DNA of 64,000 nt from positions 62,001 through 126,000 of the forward strand of contig NZ_CABVMM010000012.1 in the NCBI RefSeq assembly GCF_902499555.1, in the 5' to 3' direction. This DNA is from Mesonia oceanica. GTDB taxonomy: Bacteria; Bacteroidota; Bacteroidia; Flavobacteriales; Flavobacteriaceae. This document shows, one piece after another, positions 45,524 through 53,631 of the stretch. The notes beneath the pieces are model-generated. The model worked only from the letters and a program-made list of their open reading frames with translations. It had not been told where the DNA came from and ran no database searches. Within the stretch, counting starts at the first letter, position 1; the number at the start of each line of letters is the position of its first letter. The position numbers were made by a program, and so were the translations under genes.

Positions 45524-46504
45524 TTGAAAAAGTTTATTTTTTTCATATCATTAATAGTTAGTGTTCAGGGATTCTCACAGAATATAGTTAAACGCACTCT
45601 AAAACTAATGGGCAGCCGTTTTGATATTACTGTGGTTGCCCAAGATTCTGTGGAAGCTAATACATATATTGACTTAGCAATTAATGAAATTTCAAGAATA
45701 GAAAAACTCATTTCTTCTTGGGATCCCAATTCACAAACCTCAGCTATCAACAAAAATGCAGGAATAAAAGCGGTAAAAGTAGATTCAGAACTAATTCAAT
45801 TAATAGAACGTGCAAAAGGAATTTCCAAATTAACTGATGGAGCTTTCGACATTAGCTATGCTTCGATGGATAAGATCTGGAAGTTTGATGGAACGATGAA
45901 GCAAATGCCTCCTGCTGAAGAAATTAAAAACTCTGTGAGTAAAGTTGGTTATCAAAATATTCTGGTAGATAAAGATAAATCGACTGTTTTTCTAAAATTA
46001 AAGGGAATGAAAATTGGTTTTGGTGGCATTGGAAAAGGGTATGCCGCAGATAAAGCCAAAGAATTATTAATAAGCAAAGGAGTTCCTGCCGGAATTATCA
46101 ATGCCTCTGGCGATATGAATACTTGGGGGAAACAACCCAATGGAAGCGATTGGAAAGTCGCCATTACCAATCCAATGGATAAAAACAAAGCTTTTGCTCT
46201 CTTGCCTATTCAAAATGAAGCGGTAGTTACTTCAGGAAACTATGAAAAATACGTGAACTTCAACGGAAAAAGATATACGCACATTATCGATCCAAGAACG
46301 GGTTATCCTTCCAGCGGAATTATAAGTGCTACTGTTTTTGCTCCAAAAGCAGAACTGGCAGATGCCTTAGCAACTTCTGTTTTTGTCATGGGAAAAGAAG
46401 TTGGTCTTAACAGAATCAACCAGCTTCCTAAAATTGAATGCATCCTGATAGACGATCAAGGAAATATTTTCACCTCCAACAATATTGAAATTAATACCAA
46501 ATGA
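45524..46504 (+). CDS. apbE: FAD:protein FMN transferase (ApbE)
   Basis: The 326-residue exported enzyme attaches FMN covalently to Ser or Thr of target proteins, using FAD and Mg. Blocks of the family are LMGSRFDITVVAQD, DGAFDISYASM, KIGFGGIGKGYAADKAKELL, INASGDMNTWG and the metal-site THIIDPRTGYPSSG. A signal peptide (FIFFISLIVSVQGFSQ) places it in the periplasm. The start is a TTG at 45524, one base after the thioredoxin stop. No NqrC/RnfG-type target is encoded in the window, so the substrate is an open question; DUF3570 or DUF4266 next door are the natural suspects. Confidence 0.93.
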   Translation: MKKFIFFISLIVSVQGFSQNIVKRTLKLMGSRFDITVVAQDSVEANTYIDLAINEISRIEKLISSWDPNSQTSAINKNAGIKAVKVDSELIQLIERAKGISKLTDGAFDISYASMDKIWKFDGTMKQMPPAEEIKNSVSKVGYQNILVDKDKSTVFLKLKGMKIGFGGIGKGYAADKAKELLISKGVPAGIINASGDMNTWGKQPNGSDWKVAITNPMDKNKAFALLPIQNEAVVTSGNYEKYVNFNGKRYTHIIDPRTGYPSSGIISATVFAPKAELADALATSVFVMGKEVGLNRINQLPKIECILIDDQGNIFTSNNIEINTK

Positions 46505-46713
46505 AAAAAATAATAGCCATAATCATTCTTATTGCCGGAGCTAGTTCTTGTACGGTAGTAAAAGAATATGAAAAAGTTTACCTAAACGATCCGCAAATGT
46601 TGTTAAGCACTACTAAAAAATCAGATCGTTTTGAAACTAATTTCCAAGCTTATCGCGAAGCAGCTGCAGGAGCTAACGGAGGAAAAACAGGCGGTGGCTG
46701 TGGATGTAATTAA
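46501..46713 (+). CDS. DUF4266 small lipoprotein with C-terminal GCGCN
   Basis: The 70-residue lipoprotein has lipobox ASSC (Cys17), a conserved middle (EKVYLNDPQMLL, FQAYREAAAG) and a glycine-rich end KTGGGCGCN with C67 and C69. After processing only about 54 residues remain, so the tail is a substantial part of the mature peptide and may bind metal or be modified. It overlaps apbE by four bases and lies seven bases ahead of the DUF3570 gene. The function of the family is unknown. Confidence 0.88.
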   Translation: MKKIIAIIILIAGASSCTVVKEYEKVYLNDPQMLLSTTKKSDRFETNFQAYREAAAGANGGKTGGGCGCN

Positions 46714-46720
46714 AACTTAT

Positions 46721-48037
46721 ATGAAAAATATTCTTGTAATTATACTGTTGCTAAGTGGTTTTATTTCACAAGCTCAACAAGCTTCAGACTCCATTCAAAC
46801 CTATAAAAAAAGGGTTCTAGAAACTACTGAAGTAGATTTCTTGGCAAGTTACTATACACAGGATGGTAATAATGCTGCCGTATCGGGAGGTATTGGTACC
46901 GAAAAACTAACCGATGTAACTCCTACCATTGTCGTTTCTATTCCATTAAACGATGATGATGTATTAACCATAGATGGTGGAGTATCTGCTTATACCTCTG
47001 CCTCTTCCAGCAATATAAACCCTTTTGATGGAAACCAACCTGCAGATCCTTTTGTAGAAAGTTCCGGTGCTTCCTCGGGAGATGTATGGACTAACCTTAC
47101 GGGAACTTACACTCATAATTCTGATGACAGAAATACCATTTGGAGCGCGAAACTTTCGGTTTCTTCTGAATATGATTATTTCTCACTTGGTTTTGGCGGA
47201 AGCTATACCAAATTATTCAACGAAAAAAATACTGAATTATCTATAAAGGCAAATGTATATTTAGATACTTGGAATTCTATTTACCCTTATGAACTAAGAC
47301 CATTTTCAGAAGACGGTAATGGATTAAGCAACAATTTATTCTCGCAATATACCATTACGGGAAATCAAAATTACAATCCTAATTTCACCAAATTTGATGA
47401 TGAAAGTAGAAACTCTTATTCACTTGGTTTAAGTTTTTCTCAGATTCTATCAAAACGGGCTCAAGGAAGTTTAATGCTAGATTTAGTTCAGCAAGAAGGT
47501 TTGCTTTCAACACCTTTTCAACGAGTATATTTTGCCGATGTAGAAGATTCGTTTATACAAAATTTTCAACTGGCAGATGCCAATGAAATTTTACCTGATA
47601 CCCGTTTTAAAATTGCTTTGGGTGGGAGGTTAAATTATTACCTCAACGAAACTTTTGTGCTAAGAACATATTATAGATTCTACACCGATAATTGGGGCAT
47701 TAATTCACACACTGCAAAAATTGAATTGCCCACAAAAATAAGTAGCAAATTTACACTCGTCCCATCCTACCGATTTTACTCACAATCGGCAGCCGATTAT
47801 TTTGCACCTTACGAGCAGCATCTATCTACCGATGAATATTATACCTCCGATTACGATTTATCAAAATTCAATGCCAATCAGTATGGCTTAGGAGTTATTT
47901 ATACCGATATTTTTACTGGATTCCACCTTTGGAAATTAGCCTTAAAAAGCATCGACCTGAATTATCATTATTATGAAAGGAACACAGGATTGAATGCCAG
48001 CATAATTTCAGGAGGATTTAAATTTATAGTATATTAG
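46721..48037 (+). CDS. DUF3570 outer-membrane beta-barrel protein
   Basis: I start at 46721 (MKNILVIILLLSGFISQAQQ), which gives a signal peptide; a longer frame from 46631 overlaps the DUF4266 gene. The 438-residue protein has alternating aromatic/polar beta strands throughout (SLGFGGSYTKLF, RNSYSLGLSFSQIL, ALGGRLNYYLNETFVLRTYY) and ends in a strand (GGFKFIVY), as outer-membrane barrels do. It contains S-S-G-A117-S-S near residue 114-119, which resembles the SGA[ST] core of ApbE targets. Function unknown; the operon suggests it is the outer-membrane part of an ApbE-dependent system. Confidence 0.88.
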   Translation: MKNILVIILLLSGFISQAQQASDSIQTYKKRVLETTEVDFLASYYTQDGNNAAVSGGIGTEKLTDVTPTIVVSIPLNDDDVLTIDGGVSAYTSASSSNINPFDGNQPADPFVESSGASSGDVWTNLTGTYTHNSDDRNTIWSAKLSVSSEYDYFSLGFGGSYTKLFNEKNTELSIKANVYLDTWNSIYPYELRPFSEDGNGLSNNLFSQYTITGNQNYNPNFTKFDDESRNSYSLGLSFSQILSKRAQGSLMLDLVQQEGLLSTPFQRVYFADVEDSFIQNFQLADANEILPDTRFKIALGGRLNYYLNETFVLRTYYRFYTDNWGINSHTAKIELPTKISSKFTLVPSYRFYSQSAADYFAPYEQHLSTDEYYTSDYDLSKFNANQYGLGVIYTDIFTGFHLWKLALKSIDLNYHYYERNTGLNASIISGGFKFIVY

Positions 48038-48069
48038 GAGCATCAAAAAGAATTCTAAAAAACTAACAA

Positions 48070-48540
48070 ATGGCTTCAAAAAGAAAAACCTTTAACACCA
48101 TCATAATTATCTTAATAGCTGTATTCATTATTGCGCAGTTTTTTGGTCCAGAAGAAAACACTTACCAACAAGTTCCCGATACGGATATTGCAAAAGTTGA
48201 AAATGTTCCTTCTGAAGTTATGAATATTCTAAAAACTTCTTGTTACGATTGCCATTCCAATAACACAACATATCCTTGGTACGACAAAATAACTCCCGTC
48301 AACTATTATTTAGCTGAACATGTAGAAGATGGAAAACGCCATTTAAATTATTCTGAATGGGGAAACCTATCACAAAAACGGAAGAACCATAAAATGGAAG
48401 AAACCGAAGAAATGATTGAAAAAGGAGAAATGCCTTTACGTTCATACCTATGGTTACACAATGATGCCAAACTATCTGAAGCACAAGCAAAAACACTTAC
48501 AAATTGGGTAAAAGATTACCTTAGTAAATCAAAAAACTAA
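48070..48540 (+). CDS. haem-binding domain protein
   Basis: The 156-residue protein has one N-terminal membrane segment (TIIIILIAVFIIAQFF) and a periplasmic c-type haem motif CYDCH in LKTSCYDCHSNNTTYPWYDK, followed by the conserved VNYYLAEHVEDGKRHLNYSEW and MPLRSYLWLH blocks of the Haem_bd family. It is 32 bases behind the DUF3570 gene and so probably in the same transcript. A redox role together with ApbE and thioredoxin is plausible. Confidence 0.88.
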   Translation: MASKRKTFNTIIIILIAVFIIAQFFGPEENTYQQVPDTDIAKVENVPSEVMNILKTSCYDCHSNNTTYPWYDKITPVNYYLAEHVEDGKRHLNYSEWGNLSQKRKNHKMEETEEMIEKGEMPLRSYLWLHNDAKLSEAQAKTLTNWVKDYLSKSKN

Positions 48541-48569
48541 AGTTTATACATAAGCTTTTAGATTTTTCA

Positions 48570-48577
48570 TATCTTTG
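48570..48577 (+). promoter_or_regulatory. -7 promoter box five bases from the DUF6660 start
   Basis: TATCTTTG is again five bases ahead of the ATG, exactly as before the HYC_CC_PP gene, and would give a leaderless transcript. Confidence 0.45.
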
Positions 48578-48582
48578 AGAAA

Positions 48583-48897
48583 ATGAAAATCTTAGTTGCC
48601 ATATTATCCATTTATATTTTAGGGCTCAACTTTATACCCTACAGCGATAATGTGACCGATTTAGAGGAACAAAACGGAATTCACCTCACTTCTGAAGATC
48701 ATCAAGATCACAATCACGAAGCAGATTTATGTTCTCCCTTTTGCCAATGTCATTGCTGTCACATTCATGTAATAGATCTTCAACTAACCGATTTTGAAGC
48801 TATTTCCCCTGAAATATTCAACCAAACTTTTCCACATTTTGAAAATACAGGAGAAGAAATTCAAAACCGCATCTTACAACCTCCACGGAATTCCTAA
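48583..48897 (+). CDS. DUF6660 family protein (metal-efflux associated)
   Basis: The 104-residue exported protein has a short signal (ILVAILSIYILGLNF) and a His/Cys-rich centre (EDHQDHNHEADLC, then CQCHCCHIHVIDLQ) with the C-terminal PPRNS. It is the counterpart of the HYC_CC_PP protein of the first system: both are small, exported, Cys/His-rich, end in a Pro-Pro segment, stand ahead of an RND pump and have the same promoter spacing. A metal-binding sensor or chaperone role is inferred. Confidence 0.82.
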   Translation: MKILVAILSIYILGLNFIPYSDNVTDLEEQNGIHLTSEDHQDHNHEADLCSPFCQCHCCHIHVIDLQLTDFEAISPEIFNQTFPHFENTGEEIQNRILQPPRNS

Positions 48898-48995
48898 TTT
48901 TCAGTACTTCACTGAAATTCTTTTCCAAGAAGCAATATTTTTCTAAACTTAATTTGTAATACTGAGCCTTTATAAGTGTTAACTGTATACAAATT

Positions 48996-49083
48996 TCTTC
49001 ATTCAAACTTGATCCGGAATCTCATACTTGGTTTAAAATAAAAAAATTGAGGATGAGAACCTGAAACAAGTTCAGGTTGACGA
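48996..49083. repeat. composite dispersed repeat ahead of czcA
   Basis: A diverged inverted copy (TTCATTCAAACTTGATCC... to 49024) and a direct copy (49051-49083, with the perfect stem AACCTGAA-acaag-TTCAGGTT and the ends GATGAGA/TGACGA) lie about 26 bases apart. The arrangement matches the core of the element at 55702-55835. Confidence 0.7.
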
Positions 49084-49166
49084 TACCTTACAACAAAGAA
49101 AAATGTAAATAGAGAATAACATTGCTTCCCTCCTATTTAGTTTAAAAAATAAAAAACAACATATTC

Positions 49167-52100
49167 ATGATTAACAAAATCATTGATTTTTCCATTCGGA
49201 ATAAAATGATTATTGGTTTGTTTATGGTTACGTGGATTGGTTTTGGAATTTGGAGCATGAGCCAAGTTCCTATCGATGCCAATCCTGATATTACCAATAA
49301 TCAAGTACAAGTAATTACCCAAGCACCTAATTTAGGCACCGAAGATATTGAGCAATTTGTTACCTATCCCGTAGAAGTAGCGATGAGCAATCTTCCGCAG
49401 GTAAAAGAAATCCGCTCTGTTTCACGCTTTGGGCTTTCCGTCGTCACCATCGTATTTGAAGATGACGCCGGCACCTATCTTCCGCGACAATTAGTATCTG
49501 AAAAACTAGTAGAAGTACAGGAAGAAATTCCGGAAGGCTTTGGCAAACCTTCCATGGGACCAATTTCTACCGGACTTGGAGAAATTTACCAATACACTCT
49601 AGAAGTAGAAAAAGAATATGAAAAAAAATATTCCAGTACCGATTTACGGAGTTTTCAAGATTGGATTATTCGTAGGCAAATGTCACTCGTTCCCGGTGTA
49701 GTTGAAGTAAATGCTTTTGGTGGGAAAATAAAACAATACGAAGTTTCCGTACATCCTGAAGAACTCAAAGCGATTGGAATTAGTATTTCTGAAGTTTTTT
49801 CGGCTTTACAGCAAAACAACCAAAATACCGGTGGTGCTTATATTGAAAAAAATCATCAAGCTAATTTTATTCGAGGTGAAGGTTTAGCCAGAAACCTCGA
49901 CGACATTCGCCAAATGGTAATTAAAAATGAAAACGGAATTCCCATCAAAATCAAAGATGTTGCCGAAGTGCAAATTGGAAATGCCGTTCGCTATGGAGCA
50001 TTAACCAAAGATGGAAAAGGCGAAGCGGTTGGAGGAATGATTTTAATGCTGAAAGGCGCCAACTCCAATGAAGTGATTAGCCGGGTAAAAGAACGCATGC
50101 AGCAAATTGAAAAATCGCTACCTAAAGGTGTGCACATCAAACCCTTTTTAGACCGAAGCAATCTCATAGCGGAAACCACAGGAACCATTAAAAATAACCT
50201 TATCGAGGGTGGACTCATTGTTATTTTCATTCTTGTACTCTTATTGGGAAACTGGCGTGGTGGATTAATCGTGGCTTCCACAATTCCGTTAGCTTTATTG
50301 TTTGCCTTTATTTTAATGAACATATTCGATGTTTGGGCCAACTTGATGAGTTTAGGCGCTATCGATTTTGGAATTATTGTAGACGGCGCCGTAATTATAG
50401 TAGAAAGTACTGTCTTTTTCCTTTACGCTTATGTGAAGAAAAATAAAGTTCAAGTTACAACAGAAAATCGAAATAAGATTACGGCAAAAGCCTCTAAAAA
50501 AATGATGAATTCAGCTTTTTTCGGGCAGCTCATTATCATGATTGTTTTTATCCCGATTCTAGCACTAGAAGGTGTTGAAGGTAAAATGTTCCGCCCAATG
50601 GCACTTACCTTTATTTTTGCGATGATTGGAGCAATGATTCTTTGCTTGACCTACGTTCCAATAATTTCTGCTTTATTTATTAGAGTTCCCAAAAAAACTA
50701 AACCTTCTTGGGGCGACAAGCTTGTATTTTGGGTAGAACGTAATTATGAAAAAGCTTTGCAAAAAAGTCTTCCTAAAGGAAAATGGATTATGGCTAGTTC
50801 GGTTCTAATTCTAGCTTTAGCCATTTTTACTTTTACCAAAATGGGAGGCGAATTCATTCCGCAGCTCGATGAAGGTGATATTGCTTTTCACGTGATTTTG
50901 AAACCGGGTAGTTCACTTTCAGAAATGATTGAAACAACCACCAAAGTTCAAAAAATCATCAAAGCAAATTATCCTGAAGTAAAATCTGTGATTAGTAGGA
51001 TTGGCGTGGCAGATGTTCCTACCGACCCGATGCCGATGGATATTTCAGATACGTTTATTATCCTAAAACCAAAATCTGAATGGACTTCCGCAGACACTAA
51101 GGAAGAACTTATCGCTAAAATTAAGAAAGATATTAGCGCGATTCCCGGTGTTTCATACGAGTTTACCCAACCTATCGAAATGCGTTTTAACGAATTGCTT
51201 TCGGGCGTTCGGGAAGACGTAGCCATCAAACTTTTTGGGGAAGATTTACAAGTCTTGGCAGATAAGGCCAAAGAAATGGGGAAAATTATTGCTACCGTTG
51301 ATGGCGTGGCAGATATGAAAGTAGAAGCCACTACAGGATTGCCACAAATTACAGTGAATTACAATCGAAATAAACTGGCACAATACGGTTTACAAATCAG
51401 TGATTTAAATACACTTATCCAAACAGCATTTGCCGGTGGAAAAGCCGGAGTTATTTTTGAAGGGGAAAAACGTTATGATTTAGTAGTTCGTCTTCATGAA
51501 AATCATCGTCAAAACATTCAGAACGTAGAGAACCTCTACATAGATTTACCTAACGGGAACCAAATTCCATTACGGGAAGTCGCTAGTATTAGCTATCAAC
51601 CCGGACCTATGCAAATTAGTCGGGACAATACCAACCGACGAACCTATGTAGGAATTAACATTCGAAACAGGGATGTACAATCGGTGGTAGAAGATATTCA
51701 GCAAAAATTAGACAAAGAATTCGATTTACCTTCCGGCTATTACATTCGTTATGGAGGTGCTTTTGAAAATTTAGAACGAGCCTCCAATCGACTTCAAATG
51801 GTAGTTCCCATTGCATTAGTCCTGATTTTTATCTTGATTTATTTCGCCTTAAAATCTTTTTCAGAAACTTTAATGATTTACCTCGCTATCCCTATGGCTA
51901 CCATTGGCGGAATTTTTGCCCTTTGGTTACGCGATATGCCTTTTAGTATTTCTGCCGGAGTTGGTTTTATCGTGCTTTTTGGTGTTGCCGTATTAAACGG
52001 TCTGGTAATGATCAACGGGTTAAATGAATTAAAAGAAGAAGGTGAAAAAAATCTCACGCAACGAATTTTAAAAGGAACCAAACGTCGTGTTCGCCCAATT

Positions 52101-53498
52101 ATGCTTACCGCATTAACCGATGTGTTAGGTTTCTTGCCCATGGCGATTTCTACTTCTTCAGGGGCTGAAGTACAACGACCTTTAGCAACCGTAGTGATTG
52201 GCGGATTAATTACTTCTACCCTACTCACGCTTTTTATTCTTCCTATTCTTTACCAATGGATTGAACGTAGAAAAGAACGGCAATTAAATTCATTTAAAAC
52301 CACCGCAATTGCGGGAATGTTTCTTTTCTTTATAATTCCTTTCAACGCAAATGCTCAAGAACAACCATTACTTGAAATTGGGATGGACGAAGCTGTTAAG
52401 CTCGCTAAAGAGAATTATCCGTTATTAAAAAACAAAAAATTAGCAATAAGCCAACAACAAGCGCAAAAAGCTAATGTTTGGGATTTAGGAGCCACAAAAA
52501 TTTTCACTAGCGGAGAAGAAGTAAAAGACAACCAAGGTGTTTACACGTGGATCAATATAGGACAGCAAAACATCGATCTATTTGGCATTTCGGCTAAAAG
52601 CAAACAACTGAAAGCTCAAGTAAAATTAGCCGAAGAAGCATTAACTCTTTCTCAATTAGAAGTAGAACGGGAAGTAAAAAAAGCTTGGACATCGGCTTTT
52701 AGCGCAAAACAAAAATTCCAGCTTTACCAACGTTTAGATTCTATTTATAGTAAATTTAAAACTGCAGTTGAATTAAATTATGAAGTAGAAGCCATTTCTA
52801 AACTTGAATTTTCTTCTGCTAAAAATCAAGCTTTACAAATTGCGATTAAGAAAGAGCAAGCACACGACGATTATTTAATTGAATTGCAAAAACTAAATTT
52901 ATGGTTGAACACTGAAAATACCTTTGGTGTCGATGATGAGATTATTTTAACAACTGATGAATTCGTTATTGAACAATCTTTAGAAAATCATCCGGCACTT
53001 CAAGTAGCTCAACAAAAAATGCAAACTTCCGAAGCCAATTACCGAGCTGCCAAAGCCGATTTACTGCCAAAATTTAATGTGCAATACGGCATACAAGAAG
53101 TACAAAACCAAAGTGGATTTTATACCTATCAAGCTGGGGTTTCAATTCCGTTATTTTCGGGAAGTGAAAAAACTCGGGTGAAAACGGCCGAAATTCAGCA
53201 ACAAATCGCTCAAAATGAAGCAGATTTTGTTAAGCAACAGCTTAAAACACAATACCAACAAAGTCTACAACGCTTTATGAAGTGGAAAAAATCGAAAGAT
53301 TTCTATCTGCAGGAAGCATTACCGTTAGCTCAAGAACAGCAAAACGGTGCTCTGTTGGCATATCAAGAAGGTGCGATCGATTATACGGCTTTTACCCAAA
53401 TGCTTCGAAATTCCATCGAAACAGAACTTGCCGCTATTAAAGCGATAAACAATTACCTCAACGCAAAATTCGATCTAACTTATTTTGAAAATGAATAA
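49167..53498 (+). CDS. czcA: CzcA-type RND metal pump fused to a TolC-like outer-membrane channel
   Basis: Residues 1 to about 1040 are an HME-RND pump (VDANPDITNNQVQVITQAPN, TM4 relay DFGIIVDGAVIIVEST, GGEFIPQLDEGDIAFH, closing TM12 and IERRKERQ). A signal-peptide-like segment follows (about 1045-1064, AGMFLFFIIPFNANAQ), then a TolC-type outer-membrane factor to residue 1443 (DEAVKLAKENYPLLKNKKL; SLENHPALQVAQQKM; GVSIPLFSG). The pump and its channel are thus one polypeptide unless processed at NANAQ. The TM4 DD/E pattern fits divalent cations (Co, Zn, Cd) more than copper. CzcB follows. Confidence 0.93.
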   Translation: MINKIIDFSIRNKMIIGLFMVTWIGFGIWSMSQVPIDANPDITNNQVQVITQAPNLGTEDIEQFVTYPVEVAMSNLPQVKEIRSVSRFGLSVVTIVFEDDAGTYLPRQLVSEKLVEVQEEIPEGFGKPSMGPISTGLGEIYQYTLEVEKEYEKKYSSTDLRSFQDWIIRRQMSLVPGVVEVNAFGGKIKQYEVSVHPEELKAIGISISEVFSALQQNNQNTGGAYIEKNHQANFIRGEGLARNLDDIRQMVIKNENGIPIKIKDVAEVQIGNAVRYGALTKDGKGEAVGGMILMLKGANSNEVISRVKERMQQIEKSLPKGVHIKPFLDRSNLIAETTGTIKNNLIEGGLIVIFILVLLLGNWRGGLIVASTIPLALLFAFILMNIFDVWANLMSLGAIDFGIIVDGAVIIVESTVFFLYAYVKKNKVQVTTENRNKITAKASKKMMNSAFFGQLIIMIVFIPILALEGVEGKMFRPMALTFIFAMIGAMILCLTYVPIISALFIRVPKKTKPSWGDKLVFWVERNYEKALQKSLPKGKWIMASSVLILALAIFTFTKMGGEFIPQLDEGDIAFHVILKPGSSLSEMIETTTKVQKIIKANYPEVKSVISRIGVADVPTDPMPMDISDTFIILKPKSEWTSADTKEELIAKIKKDISAIPGVSYEFTQPIEMRFNELLSGVREDVAIKLFGEDLQVLADKAKEMGKIIATVDGVADMKVEATTGLPQITVNYNRNKLAQYGLQISDLNTLIQTAFAGGKAGVIFEGEKRYDLVVRLHENHRQNIQNVENLYIDLPNGNQIPLREVASISYQPGPMQISRDNTNRRTYVGINIRNRDVQSVVEDIQQKLDKEFDLPSGYYIRYGGAFENLERASNRLQMVVPIALVLIFILIYFALKSFSETLMIYLAIPMATIGGIFALWLRDMPFSISAGVGFIVLFGVAVLNGLVMINGLNELKEEGEKNLTQRILKGTKRRVRPIMLTALTDVLGFLPMAISTSSGAEVQRPLATVVIGGLITSTLLTLFILPILYQWIERRKERQLNSFKTTAIAGMFLFFIIPFNANAQEQPLLEIGMDEAVKLAKENYPLLKNKKLAISQQQAQKANVWDLGATKIFTSGEEVKDNQGVYTWINIGQQNIDLFGISAKSKQLKAQVKLAEEALTLSQLEVEREVKKAWTSAFSAKQKFQLYQRLDSIYSKFKTAVELNYEVEAISKLEFSSAKNQALQIAIKKEQAHDDYLIELQKLNLWLNTENTFGVDDEIILTTDEFVIEQSLENHPALQVAQQKMQTSEANYRAAKADLLPKFNVQYGIQEVQNQSGFYTYQAGVSIPLFSGSEKTRVKTAEIQQQIAQNEADFVKQQLKTQYQQSLQRFMKWKKSKDFYLQEALPLAQEQQNGALLAYQEGAIDYTAFTQMLRNSIETELAAIKAINNYLNAKFDLTYFENE

Positions 53499-53530
53499 TA
53501 TAAATTCAAGCTTCACCAATCATCACCCCT

Positions 53531-53608
53531 CCTGCAAGGTCTTTTCTGACCTTGTAGGTATATTTTTCAATCATATTAAAACCTACAAGGTTATCAAAAC
53601 CTTGCAGG
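53531..53608. repeat. paired-hairpin dispersed repeat between czcA and czcB
   Basis: CCTGCAAGGT (53531) and ACCTTGCAGG (ending 53608) are complementary, and so are the inner ACCTTGTAGGT (53549-53559) and ACCTACAAGGT (53581-53591). Each half also folds on itself. This is a BIME-like doublet of a palindrome common in flavobacteria, sitting in the 130-base gap of an operon. Confidence 0.8.
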
Positions 53609-53631
53609 AAATAACCTTTAATACAACAATC

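Noticed and set aside
46631..46720. Extended start of the DUF3570 protein
   Set aside because: The extension overlaps the DUF4266 gene in another frame, and the signal peptide begins at 46721.
50969..52228. Long antisense frames inside czcA (for example 50969-51331 and 51878-52228)
   Set aside because: They are mirror frames of a well-conserved RND gene with no independent start signals or motifs.
53485..53631. 49-residue N-terminal extension of CzcB
   Set aside because: It is encoded by a dispersed paired-hairpin repeat. A clean lipoprotein signal starts at 53632.
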